Shown here piece by piece: positions 1-8,595 of a DNA stretch of 44,399 nt (within the stretch, counting starts at the first letter, position 1; each line of letters begins with the position of its first letter). The stretch is taken from contig CAOKQZ010000015.1 in the NCBI GenBank assembly GCA_948471055.1, positions 1 to 44,399 of the forward strand. Reading direction: 5' to 3'. Position numbers and translations under genes: made by a program. The notes under the pieces were generated by a model, which had not been told where the DNA came from, ran no database searches, and worked only from the letters and a program-made list of their open reading frames with translations. This stretch comes from an uncultured Clostridium sp. GTDB taxonomy: Bacteria; Bacillota; Clostridia; TANB77; CAG-508.

Positions 1-54
1 TGCACGTACGGTTCTGAATAGGGGCTTGTGTCGTGAGGCACTTGTCTACTAAAC
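1..54 (+). mobile_element. 3' end of a group II intron (domain V 3' strand and domain VI)
   Basis: The window opens with GCACGTACGGTTCTG, the 3' half of the strongly conserved domain V of bacterial group II introns. A domain VI-like hairpin follows: GTGTC / GGCAC closed by a GTGA (GNRA) tetraloop at 29-41, then a lower stem with a bulged A near 48 that could be the branch point. The intron probably ends with AAAC at about 54. The rest of the intron and its reverse transcriptase lie upstream of the window. The sequence just downstream encodes integrase, so the intron appears to be inserted in that gene. The exact 3' splice site is inferred. Confidence 0.8.
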
Positions 55-55
55 T

Positions 56-1277
56 TTTGAGGGAGCAAAAGTAAAAGAACCAGAATTTCTAAATCAGGAT
101 TTAGAACTCAAAATGAAGCTTATGAGTATGGATTAAAAGCATATAACGATTATATCAATGGAGGAACAGTTCCAAAAGAATCACAAATGTCTTATTCGGA
201 TTATTTGGATTATTGGATGAAAGAGTATTTTGAAATAAATTATAAATATTCAACAGCCAAAAGATATTCAGAAACTTTTGAAACAATAAAAAAGGAAATT
301 GGTAAATATAAATTATGTGCATTAACGACATATATATTAAATCAAGTATTGTTGAAGTTATATCAAAAATCAGGCACTAAAGAATCATTAAGAAATTATC
401 AAAAGGTTATAAAGAGTTCATTAAGAGATGCAACAAACTATTTTGGGTTTATAAAAAACAATCCAGCAGGAGATTTGCAAATTCCTAGAGTATTATCATT
501 TGAACCAAAAAAAACTGCATAAAGCATATATATGAAAAAGAAGAAATTGAAAAAATATTACTTAGATTTAGATATAATTCAACTTTTATTTGTGGATTTT
601 TAACAGCTTGTTATACAGGAATGAGAACAGGAGAAGTATTTGCATTAACATGGAATGACATTGACTTAAAGAATAGAAAAATAAAGATTAATAAAACAGT
701 GTATTCAAAATTAAAAAATGAAAGTGGAAGATGGTATTTAGGAACAACTAAAACAGAAGGAAGTTATAGAGAAGTATATATTTGTGATACTTTGTATAAA
801 GCATTATATAATTACAAAAAGCAACAACAATTATTTAAGAAAAAATATGGAAGTGCATATAAAAAATATTCATTAGAGTCCATTAAAAATAAATATGGGA
901 AAATAGCAGAATATCAAATAATTGAAGAAAAGCGAAAAAAGAAAAATAATGTAGAGATGGTATTTACTCAAAAAGATGGATTATATGTCGGTACAGATAT
1001 TATAAAATATCCATTTAAAATAATACATAATGAACTAGGTATAAAAAATTGTAGATTTTATGATTTAAGAGGAAGCTATGCAACCAAAAGCTTAAGAAGT
1101 GGTGTAGAAGTTAAAGATATTGCAGATATATTAGGACATAGTAGAATTGAAACAACAGAAAACTATTATATATCAAGTACAGAAGAAACAAGAAAAGAAG
1201 CAAGTAAAATTTTAGAAAGAACAACTCGATCATCTACTATAAATGAAATAGTAGATTTTATTATTAATGACTTTTAA
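56..1277 (+). pseudogene. Tyrosine recombinase/integrase (Tn916-like), broken
   Basis: This is a site-specific recombinase of the phage/ICE integrase family, and it is decayed. An FEGAKV segment (from 56) is followed in another frame by KRTRISKSGFRT, the arm-type DNA-binding domain, then the core-binding SAM-like domain (to 522). A second frameshift lies between about 507 and 524, where an A8 run reads as if one A is missing. The catalytic domain continues to 1277 with TGMRTGE (catalytic Arg), YDLRGSYAT, LGHSRIE and the nucleophile region TENYY. The usual HxxR His is Tyr here (YDLR). The native start is lost upstream, where a group II intron interrupts the gene. Neither break lies at a CGG codon. 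It probably once mobilised the island to its right. Confidence 0.85.
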
Positions 1278-1378
1278 TAATATTAAGCATTTTAATTCAG
1301 TAATTTGCTCATAATAATAGAAAAAAATTAAATAGTGTGATATACTTACCATACATCTAGGAAAGGAGAAAAGTCAAT

Positions 1379-2737
1379 ATGTTTGAAAATCAAGAAGTTG
1401 AATTTAAGAAAATATGGAAAGATGATTGGCTAGAATGGATTTGTGGTTTTGCAAATACAACTGGTGGCATTATGTATATTGGTGCAGATGATAATGGCAA
1501 TATTATAGGATTAGGAAATCTAGCACAAGATTTATTTGACAAACTACCTGGAAAAATAAAAGACTCTTTAGGAATTATTACAGAAATAGAATTAAAAAGC
1601 AATAATAATCTAGAGTATATTACAATTAAAATTGACAAATATCCTGTTCCAATAAGTTATCATGGCAAGTTTTATCTAAGAATGGGAAGAAGTAATCATG
1701 AAGCTACACCATCAGAATATGACAGACTAGTATTAGAGAGATTTGGGAAGACATGGGATACTATGCCTATACCAAATGTTACGATTGATGATTTAGATAA
1801 AGGGTCAATAAAGAGATTTAAAGAATTAGCGGTTGAAAACAAGAGGTTAACACCTGAATTTGTAAATGTTGATGATAAAACATTGTTAGAAAAATTAAGT
1901 TTATATGAAAATGGGTATTTGACAACTTCAGCAGTTTTGTTATTTCATCAAGATCCAGATAAATATATTTCAGGAGCATATACACGAATTGCTTTTTTTG
2001 GAAAAAGTGATGCTGATATTAAATATCAAGATGAAATATATGGTTCTTTAATTACTCAAGCAGAAAAGATAGTTGAATTGGTTTATTTTAAATATTTAAA
2101 AGCATTAATTTATTTTAAAGGAATGCAAAGAATTGATGAATATATTATTCCTCAGCATGCTTTTAGAGAAATAATATACAATGCTTTACAACATAAAGAT
2201 TACAATTCACATATTCCTATACAAATAAAAGTTTATGATGATTATATTAATATTTGGAACTATGGAGAGATACCAAAAGAAATTGAAAACAAAGTTTATA
2301 GTGCACATCCATCTATGCCAAGAAATGAGAAAATTTCACAAGCATTTTTTAGAGCAGGATTTGTAGAATCATGGGGTACAGGAACTCAAAGAATAGAAGA
2401 ATACTGTAAAGATTATGGAGTGCCTGTACCTGAAATAGTAAATGAGTTTAATGGAGTTTCTGTAAAATGCAAACCTTCTGAAAATTATTTAAAAGTATTA
2501 CATGGTCATAGTGAACCTGTAAATGAACCTGTAAATGAACTTGCAAATTTAAGCAAAGATGAAAGAAATATTATTTCATTAATTATCGAAAATAATAAAA
2601 TTACTCAAGATGAAATAACACAAAAACTTGACTTAAGTAAATCTACTATAAAGAGAAATGTTATAAAATTAAAAGAAAAAGGAATAATTGAGAGAATTGG
2701 CGCTGATAAAAATGGATATTGGAAAGTATTAAAATAG
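1379..2737 (+). CDS. AlbA_2 / HATPase_c_4 / winged-HTH protein (Schlafen AlbA-type, ATP-binding)
   Basis: The N-terminus (residues 5-120) is a Schlafen AlbA_2 domain: EFKKIWKDDWLEWICGFANT followed by GGIMYIGADDNGNIIG. Residues 250-350 look like a GHKL/HATPase_c_4 ATP-binding domain, with FREIIYNALQHKDY (N-box), a WNYGEIP stretch and WGTGTQRIE. The C-terminus (about 390-452) is a winged helix (TQDEITQKLDLSKSTIKRN). Such proteins are annotated as putative transcriptional regulators or ATP-binding proteins and are frequent in mobile islands. Repeats of EPVNEPVNE form a linker near residue 380. An AAAGGAG ribosome site precedes the ATG. Nine bases separate it from the OLD-family nuclease gene, so the two are probably one operon. 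Its function here is not known; a defence role is inferred from context. Confidence 0.8.
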   Translation: MFENQEVEFKKIWKDDWLEWICGFANTTGGIMYIGADDNGNIIGLGNLAQDLFDKLPGKIKDSLGIITEIELKSNNNLEYITIKIDKYPVPISYHGKFYLRMGRSNHEATPSEYDRLVLERFGKTWDTMPIPNVTIDDLDKGSIKRFKELAVENKRLTPEFVNVDDKTLLEKLSLYENGYLTTSAVLLFHQDPDKYISGAYTRIAFFGKSDADIKYQDEIYGSLITQAEKIVELVYFKYLKALIYFKGMQRIDEYIIPQHAFREIIYNALQHKDYNSHIPIQIKVYDDYINIWNYGEIPKEIENKVYSAHPSMPRNEKISQAFFRAGFVESWGTGTQRIEEYCKDYGVPVPEIVNEFNGVSVKCKPSENYLKVLHGHSEPVNEPVNELANLSKDERNIISLIIENNKITQDEITQKLDLSKSTIKRNVIKLKEKGIIERIGADKNGYWKVLK

Positions 2738-2746
2738 GAGGTAAAA

Positions 2747-4582
2747 ATGGAATTAATTAAATTTAAAGTATCTGATTTTAAAACCATAGAAGAAAGTGAA
2801 TGGATTACAACTGATAATATTACTTGTTTGGTGGGGGAAAATGAGGCTGGTAAGACCAATGTATTAACAGCATTATTAAAACTAAAACCAGCCGATAGCA
2901 ATATAAAAATAAATTTACTTTCAGATTATCCAAGACATAAATATACTGAAGATAGGGATATAGCTGAAGAAAAGAAATTTATAGAAGCTATATTTAAGTT
3001 TAAAGAGCCTTATGAAATGACATTTACTACTCATCAAGATTCAAAAATAAATCCAGAAACTGGGGAAGAAGAGGAGCAACCAGACATAAATGAAGTATTG
3101 AAATTCGAATTTGTAAAAGTTGAAAGATATTATAATGGAGAATATAAGGTTTTTGGAATAATAAAGGAAGAAGACATCGATAATGAAGAAAAGTATAAAG
3201 AATTGATTAAGACAAAAGATACAATAATTGAAATGTTGCCTAAATTTGTTTACTATGCTTCTTATGCAAATCTTAGTTCTGATTTGTACTTGCCAAATAT
3301 AATAAATGATTTAGGAAGATATGATAATCTATCTGAAAAAGCAAAAAATAAAGCAAAAACTTTAAAGGTGTTGTTTGATTTTGTTAATCTAAGCCCTCAA
3401 GAAATTTTAGAATTAGGACGAGAGTCACAGAATTCTAAATCTGAAGAAACTATTAGTAAAGAACTAGAGAATAAAAAAGAAAGAGAAATAATGCTCGATT
3501 CAGCATCAGCTAGTATGACAAGAAGTTTTAAAGAATGGTGGAAACAGGGAAATTATAAATTTAAATTTTCTGCTGATGGTGAATATTTTAGAATATGGGT
3601 AAGTGATGATATTAGACCAGAAAATATTGAATTGGAAAATAGAAGCAGTGGATTACAATGGTTTTTCAGCTTTTATCTAGTGTTTGTAACTGAAAATGCT
3701 GGAGAACATAATAATTGCATTATATTATTAGATGAGCCTGGACATACATTACATCCAATGGCACAAAGAGATTTAGCAATGTTTTTCAATTCATTGGCAG
3801 AAAAAAATCAATTAATATATACAACTCACTCACCGTTTTTAGTAGATCCTATGAATATAACAAGAACAAAAGTTGTATTTGCTGATCAAAATGGAAAAAC
3901 AAATATTTCTGACAATTTAAAAATAAAAAAGAAAAATGCTCAAAAGTCTATATATCCAATAAATTCAGCAATCGGTATAACTATTTCAGATACTATGTTA
4001 ATAGGAACAAAACCAATTATTGTTGAAGGTGTATCAGATCAAATATATTTAACTTATATAAAACGACAACTAATGAAGCAAAAGGATTTTAATCTTGAGA
4101 AAGAACTTATATTTATGCCTGTTGATGGTACAAAAAATATTAAACCAGTAGTTGCAATAATAACAGGAAAGGAAGAAGAGTTACCTGTAGTTTTATTGGA
4201 TGCAGATGTTGCTGGAAAAGAAAAGAAGAAAACATTAGAAAAAAATCTTTATAAAGACAATAAAGACAAGCTTATTTTAGTATCAGATTTTTTACATACA
4301 AAAGTTGAAGAGTCAGAAATTGAAGATTTAATGGATTATGATATTATTGTAGAAGCAGTAAATAGAGAATTTCATTCTGATATTGAAGACTTTGAATATG
4401 ATAATAGCAGTTCGAAAAATATTATTCAACAAATAGAAAATTATGCAAAAGAAAATGATATTATTTTAAATGATGGATGGAAAGTGAAAATTGCACAGAG
4501 ATATGTATCTAAAGAACGAAAAGAAACAACAGATATTCATGAAAAGTGGAAAGACCTATTTGAGAAATTTATTAACAAATAA
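2747..4582 (+). CDS. OLD-family ATPase/TOPRIM nuclease
   Basis: This is an overcoming-lysogenization-defect (OLD) type protein of 611 residues. It has an SMC-like ATPase with Walker A GENEAGKTNVL (near residue 30), a signature-like region NRSSGLQWFFSF (near 300) and Walker B IILLDEPGHTLHP (near 325) followed by TTHSPFLVD. The TOPRIM domain follows, with the catalytic Glu in PIIVEGVSDQIYL (near 425) and the LDAD acidic pair in PVVLLDADVAGKE (near 480). OLD proteins are DNA nucleases, and GajA of the Gabija system belongs here, but no UvrD-like GajB partner is present. The gene starts 9 bases after the AlbA_2 gene with an AGGAGG site. An anti-phage role is inferred. Confidence 0.88.
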   Translation: MELIKFKVSDFKTIEESEWITTDNITCLVGENEAGKTNVLTALLKLKPADSNIKINLLSDYPRHKYTEDRDIAEEKKFIEAIFKFKEPYEMTFTTHQDSKINPETGEEEEQPDINEVLKFEFVKVERYYNGEYKVFGIIKEEDIDNEEKYKELIKTKDTIIEMLPKFVYYASYANLSSDLYLPNIINDLGRYDNLSEKAKNKAKTLKVLFDFVNLSPQEILELGRESQNSKSEETISKELENKKEREIMLDSASASMTRSFKEWWKQGNYKFKFSADGEYFRIWVSDDIRPENIELENRSSGLQWFFSFYLVFVTENAGEHNNCIILLDEPGHTLHPMAQRDLAMFFNSLAEKNQLIYTTHSPFLVDPMNITRTKVVFADQNGKTNISDNLKIKKKNAQKSIYPINSAIGITISDTMLIGTKPIIVEGVSDQIYLTYIKRQLMKQKDFNLEKELIFMPVDGTKNIKPVVAIITGKEEELPVVLLDADVAGKEKKKTLEKNLYKDNKDKLILVSDFLHTKVEESEIEDLMDYDIIVEAVNREFHSDIEDFEYDNSSSKNIIQQIENYAKENDIILNDGWKVKIAQRYVSKERKETTDIHEKWKDLFEKFINK

Positions 4583-4708
4583 AAAAATATAATAAATAAT
4601 ATCATTTGACTTTTTAATTTAAATAATATATATTTATTTTGTAAGTAAAAAAGACTCATATAAAAATGTTTAACAAATAAAGAAGTATAACTTTATTATA
4701 TTTAACAA

Positions 4709-4723
4709 GATGTCAAGGACATC
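4709..4723 (+). terminator. Weak hairpin after the OLD nuclease gene
   Basis: GATGTC, a 3-base loop and GACATC form a perfect 6-bp stem followed by ATTTTGA. It lies 127 bases past the stop codon and has only a short T stretch, so its role as a terminator is uncertain. Confidence 0.3.
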
Positions 4724-4859
4724 ATTTTGACAGCGAAATTAAAATACAATAAATATTATATGTATGATAAATATTTTAAATATAAAAATGCATTGTCTAG
4801 TAATATCAACAAAAACAGATAATATAGAAAATACTATAAATACTTATAATATTTGAATA

Positions 4860-4910
4860 TCCACTACATGTGGAAGTGGGAAGAAATACAAAAACTGTTG
4901 TGGAAAATAA
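4860..4910 (+). pseudogene. SEC-C zinc-motif remnant
   Basis: The frame starting at 4860 encodes TTCGSGKKYKNCCGK followed by TAA. This matches the SEC-C zinc-binding motif (CxCGSGKKYKxCC/H) that ends SecA and many small proteins, lacking only the first Cys of the usual CPCGSG. A TGA lies immediately upstream in the same frame and no start or ribosome site is visible, so it is the detached C-terminus of a lost gene. Confidence 0.65.
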
Positions 4911-5078
4911 GCGAAGATAAGTCTTCGAGGCAACCCAAAGCTTGTTACAGAAGAAAACTCATAGCAGTAGGCTCGCGTAATATGCCTATTACAGCGGTTT
5001 CAAAGATGTAAAAAAAGCAAAAATCAGCATTTTGTCATCATAAATTTTAAGTTGTTGGCAGTTTTAAGAAAAAATATT

Positions 5079-5113
5079 GAAAGCAGATAATTATTAAATA
5101 ACTATCTGCTTTC
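5079..5113 (+). repeat. 11-bp perfect inverted repeat (possible terminator)
   Basis: GAAAGCAGATA at 5079-5089 and TATCTGCTTTC at 5103-5113 form a perfect 11-bp stem with a 13-base AT-rich loop. No T run follows (AAAGTATAAG), so it is not a clear intrinsic terminator. It could be a rho-independent signal for the opposite strand or an operator. Confidence 0.5.
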
Positions 5114-5178
5114 AAAGTATAAGCAAATTTGGAATAAAATAGTATTAAAAAAGAATAAAAATAGGAGTGATTTTAGAT

Positions 5179-5592
5179 ATGAAAAAAATATTTGTAATAT
5201 GTAGTAAAGCTTTTTATAAAGATATACCACCAATTAAAGAGAAACTAGAAGAAAATGGTTGGGAAGTATTTTTGCCACATACATATGAAAATCCTAACGC
5301 TGAAAATGAATGGTATGCTAAAGGAAAAGAAGAACATGCGAGAATGAAAGGAAAAATGTTTAGAAAAAGTAGAGATAGAATAAAATCTATGGATGCAGTA
5401 TTAACTTTAAATTTTGATAAAAACGGAAAAAAGAATTATGTTGGTGGATCAACATTTCTTGAATTATATGAGGCTTTTATGGAAAATAAAAAGATATACT
5501 TATGGAATGAAGTACTAGAAGGGATTTTATTTGATGAGATAAGTGGGTTTGCACCTGAAATTATAAATGGTAATTTAGATTTAGTAAAATAG
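5179..5592 (+). CDS. Hypothetical protein, nucleoside deoxyribosyltransferase-like fold
   Basis: This is a 137-residue protein. The N-terminal KKIFVICSKAFY strand-loop and the later RDRIKSMDAVLTLNFDKNGK, YVGGSTFLELYEAF and KKIYLWNE segments resemble the small Rossmann-like fold of nucleoside 2-deoxyribosyltransferase/TIR-related proteins (nucleotide or base binding with a conserved Glu in FLELYEA). I know similar unannotated proteins from phages, archaea and islands, but no established function. I chose ATG 5179, which has AGGAG 12 bases upstream. An in-frame GTG at 5167 overlaps that ribosome site. It stands alone between debris and the RhuM gene. Confidence 0.6.
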   Translation: MKKIFVICSKAFYKDIPPIKEKLEENGWEVFLPHTYENPNAENEWYAKGKEEHARMKGKMFRKSRDRIKSMDAVLTLNFDKNGKKNYVGGSTFLELYEAFMENKKIYLWNEVLEGILFDEISGFAPEIINGNLDLVK

Positions 5593-5732
5593 GAGATATT
5601 TGTGTAAGAGATATTTAAATATTATAAGTGTCGATATTATAGATTTTGAAAACTCTTATAAAAAGATTGCATCTTTAACATACATATGATACGATACAAG
5701 TGTTTGCAAAATCGAAAAAGGGGATTTTCATA

Positions 5733-6776
5733 ATGTTAGAAGGTGTAAAAATGGATGATAAATTAATAGGAAATGAGAAAAATATATTATTTTATAATGA
5801 TGAAGAAGGTAATACTAAAGTGGAAGTATTACTTGAAAATGAAGATGTCTGGTTAAATACTGACGCATTAGCAACGCTTTTTAATGTTGATAGAAGTGGA
5901 ATAGTTAAACATATTAGTAACATTTATAAAGATGGAGAATTAGAAGAAATTTCAACTTGTGCAAAAATTGCACAAGTTCAAAGAGAAGGAAAACGAAATG
6001 TAAAAAGAGTTTATCCATATTATAATCTTGATATGATTATTTCTATTGGGTTTAGAGTAAATTCAAAAAAGGCAATTAAATTTAGAACTTGGGCTAATAA
6101 AATCATTAAAGATTATATGGTACAAGGATTTGCTTTAAATGATGAAAGGTTTATGAAAGCACGAAAATCAGATCAGGAATATTTTAAAAGGTTGCTTGAA
6201 AGAATTAAATTAATTCGTACGAGTGAAAGGATGTTTTATCAAAAAATTACTGATATTTTTGCTGAATGTTCAATCGATTACGATAAAGATAGTGATATGG
6301 CAATAACGTTTTATAAAATGATTCAAAATAAATTCCACTTTGCTATTACTGGTCAGACTGCTGCTGAAATTGTTTATAATAGAGTAGATGCAAAAAAGGA
6401 AAACATGGGACTTACAACGTGGGAGAATTCTCCTGATGGTAAGATACTAAAATCTGATGTTATTATTGCAAAAAACTATTTAGATGAAAAAGAAATTAAA
6501 AACTTGAACAATTTAGTTAACTTATTTTTAGATATTGCTGAAAATAATGCTGAGAGAAATATTGCAATGTATATGAAGGATTGGAAAAATGAAGTAGAAA
6601 ACGCACTAAGAGTATTTCATTATGACATTTTAGAGGGAAAAGGTAAAATTTCTCATAAACAAGCAAAGGAAAAAGCAGAAAATGAGTATGAAAAGTACAA
6701 AGTTATTCAAGACAATAATTATGTTTCTGATTTTGATAGACTACTAGATGAAGCCAAACAAATAGAAAATAAATGA
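5733..6776 (+). CDS. RhuM family protein
   Basis: This matches the RhuM (virulence protein, Fic/BRO-like DNA-binding) family. It has an N-terminal segment NILFYNDEEGNTKVEVLLEN, then VWLNTDALATLFNVDRSGIV, a helix-turn-helix-like region, then YYNLDMIISIGFRVNSKKAI and FRTWANKIIKDYMVQGFALN, which are the family hallmarks. The C-terminal half is helical and charged (DKDSDMAITFYKMIQNK). RhuM was named in a Salmonella pathogenicity island; its biochemical role is unknown and it is common in mobile islands. ATG 5733 has GGGGA at a suitable distance; ATG 5751 (preceded by GAAGGTG) is an alternative. The distal end of the integrase island is inferred to be near here. Confidence 0.85.
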   Translation: MLEGVKMDDKLIGNEKNILFYNDEEGNTKVEVLLENEDVWLNTDALATLFNVDRSGIVKHISNIYKDGELEEISTCAKIAQVQREGKRNVKRVYPYYNLDMIISIGFRVNSKKAIKFRTWANKIIKDYMVQGFALNDERFMKARKSDQEYFKRLLERIKLIRTSERMFYQKITDIFAECSIDYDKDSDMAITFYKMIQNKFHFAITGQTAAEIVYNRVDAKKENMGLTTWENSPDGKILKSDVIIAKNYLDEKEIKNLNNLVNLFLDIAENNAERNIAMYMKDWKNEVENALRVFHYDILEGKGKISHKQAKEKAENEYEKYKVIQDNNYVSDFDRLLDEAKQIENK

Positions 6777-6814
6777 GGTTATGGAAAAATTATAAAAAAT
6801 AAAGGGAGAATGTT

Positions 6815-8041
6815 ATGGAAAAACAAAAGGTAACTAAAAAAAGAAATAAACAGAGGGCGAAGATTTTAAAAATTTCTAGTATTTTTTTGGTAATCATGCT
6901 TGCATTATTTGCCATAGGAATAGGACAGCATTCAAACCAAGAAGAAAGTGATTTGGTTTCTTCTAGTATAGAACAAAATACAGTTATAGAAGAAAAGAAG
7001 AGTAGTACCATTCATTTAGTGGCCATTGGGGATGCCATGTGCCATAGCCAGAATTTTAAAGATGCTTATCAGGCAAGTACAAAAACATATGATTTTTCGC
7101 ATGTATTTACGAATATACGAGAGAAGGTAGCGTCTGCCGATATTGCAATTGGTAATTTGGAAACTACTTTTGCAGGAGAGGCAAAAGGGTATAGTGGTTT
7201 TCCTACGTTTAATACACCAGATGCCTTAGGGTATGCTTTAAAAGATATGGGAGTGGATGTGTTATCTACGGCGAATAATCATAGTTTAGATAAGGGGTAT
7301 AATGGAATTGTCCGCACATTGGATGTGTTAGATGAAATTGGAATTTCTCATATGGGGACGTATCGTTCTTCTGAAGAACAAAATAAAATACTCATAAAAG
7401 AAGTAAATGGGATTACATTTGCGTTTTTATCGTTTACTTATGGCACAAACGGAATTCCGGTGCCAAAGGGAAGAGAGTATTGCATTAATTTAATTGATGA
7501 AACTCTTATGAAACAACAAATTGACCAAGCCAAGGAACAAAATGTAGATGTGATTTGTGTTAGTATGCATTGGGGAGATGAGTATAAAATAAAGCAAAAC
7601 AAAACCCAAGAAAGGCTAGCCGATTTCTTATTTGAAAATGATGTAGATATTATATTAGGAAGTCATCCTCATGTACTAGAACCAATGGAAAAACGAACCA
7701 TAAGCTTACCAGATGGAACCACCAAAGATGGGTTTGTGATTTATTCCCTAGGAAATTTCATATCCGCACAAAAACAAGAAAACACAAGAAATACGATTAT
7801 ATTAGATTTGCAAATCACCAAAAACCCAGAAGGAAAAATTTCGATTGATAAAGTAGAATACACACCACTTTACGTATACGACAAAGGAGCAGGAAAACCA
7901 CAACGTTACAAAATATTAGACATCAGGAAAACCACCGCTAATTATGAAAATGGAACCGACACATCCATAGGAGCCACCACCTATAAAACCCTAAAAGCAG
8001 AACTTGCAAAGATTGAAAGTATTATGGGGAATAACTTTTAA
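6815..8041 (+). CDS. CapA family protein (poly-gamma-glutamate/capsule type metallophosphatase-like)
   Basis: This is a 408-residue protein with a basic N-terminus, one membrane anchor (residues about 19-37, SSIFLVIMLALFAIGIG) and an extracellular PGA_cap domain. Family motifs are IHLVAIGDAMCHSQN, IAIGNLETTFAG, GVDVLSTANNHSLDKG, ICVSMHWGDEY, IILGSHPHVLEPME and VIYSLGNFIS. These metallophosphoesterase-like His/Asp/Asn residues are all present. CapA/PgsA proteins take part in poly-gamma-glutamate or capsule export, but many stand-alone copies have unknown substrates. No capB/capC neighbour is present. The ribosome site is AAAGGGAG. The base composition drifts towards more CC-containing codons at the 3' end. 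Confidence 0.88.
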   Translation: MEKQKVTKKRNKQRAKILKISSIFLVIMLALFAIGIGQHSNQEESDLVSSSIEQNTVIEEKKSSTIHLVAIGDAMCHSQNFKDAYQASTKTYDFSHVFTNIREKVASADIAIGNLETTFAGEAKGYSGFPTFNTPDALGYALKDMGVDVLSTANNHSLDKGYNGIVRTLDVLDEIGISHMGTYRSSEEQNKILIKEVNGITFAFLSFTYGTNGIPVPKGREYCINLIDETLMKQQIDQAKEQNVDVICVSMHWGDEYKIKQNKTQERLADFLFENDVDIILGSHPHVLEPMEKRTISLPDGTTKDGFVIYSLGNFISAQKQENTRNTIILDLQITKNPEGKISIDKVEYTPLYVYDKGAGKPQRYKILDIRKTTANYENGTDTSIGATTYKTLKAELAKIESIMGNNF

Positions 8042-8054
8042 TACCATAAAATGG

Positions 8055-8083
8055 TTTACTTATGTTAATAAAGATGCTATAAT
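8055..8083 (+). promoter_or_regulatory. Sigma-A type promoter for the 8136 gene
   Basis: TTTACT (8055-8060), a 17-base spacer and TATAAT (8078-8083) lie about 50 bases upstream of the next start codon. Confidence 0.6.
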
Positions 8084-8135
8084 AGTAACATAAGGCAACG
8101 ACCTTAAATAATAAAACGAAAAGGAGATTTTAATT

Positions 8136-8546
8136 ATGGCACAACGGAAGTATGTAGGCGATTATATTGCCGAAAAAGTATCTGTGGAGTATAGTAAGAA
8201 ACGTGAGAGTGAAATCGAAGTTGAGAAACAGCATATTGCAGATTTCTTTTCCGCAGAAATTGTTACAGATATGTTAGAAGGGTTAACGAAAGCTGAGATT
8301 AAACAGGGAGTACTGATGTATAAAATAGTTGCAGACGGCAGCATGATGGGTCAGTCCTTGTCTAACATAAAAAAAGCATATGAGTCGACCATGCCTAAAT
8401 ATCTGTATTCAGCATTAGCTAAAATGAAGGAGGAACTGGAGAGGAAAAAAGATAGTAGAATTACTTTATCAGAAGTAAAAATTGCTCAAAGCGGTGAGTA
8501 TGCTACTGTAGAACTAAGATACAACTTCAGTAACGAACTTTGTTGA
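8136..8546 (+). CDS. Hypothetical protein (136 aa)
   Basis: I do not recognise this family. The protein is soluble, helical and charged in its first two thirds (EKVSVEYSKKRESEIEVEKQ), with a C-terminal beta-like segment (EYATVELRYNFSN). It has its own promoter, an AAAAGGAG ribosome site and a strong terminator, so it is a single-gene unit. Codon 4 is an in-frame CGG that must be read as a sense codon: a +1 shift there would meet a stop after two codons. This makes it one of only three genes in the window that contain sense CGG. Confidence 0.65.
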   Translation: MAQRKYVGDYIAEKVSVEYSKKRESEIEVEKQHIADFFSAEIVTDMLEGLTKAEIKQGVLMYKIVADGSMMGQSLSNIKKAYESTMPKYLYSALAKMKEELERKKDSRITLSEVKIAQSGEYATVELRYNFSNELC

Positions 8547-8557
8547 TACGAGTTTTG

Positions 8558-8595
8558 CCCCCGGCATAGGTAATATTATGTCGGGGGATTTTTTT
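8558..8595 (+). terminator. Strong intrinsic terminator between convergent genes
   Basis: CCCCCGGCATA (8558-8568) pairs with TATGTCGGGGG (8577-8587) with one G-T pair, followed by A and seven T. It ends transcription of the 8136 gene. The T run overlaps the stop codon of the converging P-type ATPase. Confidence 0.9.

Larger units (their letters stand above)
4583..5178. other. Long intergenic stretch with gene debris and hairpins
   Basis: This is an AT-rich stretch of almost 600 bases without an intact gene. It contains a 6-bp hairpin after the OLD gene (GATGTC / GACATC, 4709-4723), a coding remnant of a SEC-C motif (4860-4910), a short GC-richer patch at about 4911-5010 that I cannot assign, and an 11-bp perfect inverted repeat (5079-5113). 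The debris suggests past deletions in the island. Confidence 0.6.

Noticed and set aside
507..524. Programmed -1 slippage at the A8 run in the integrase
   Set aside because: The frame relation would allow it, but the gene also has an upstream frameshift and an intron insertion, so decay is the simpler reading.
4910..5011. A 34-codon frame in the GC-richer patch after the SEC-C remnant
   Set aside because: No ribosome site, no recognisable family and no continuation on either side; it may be gene debris.
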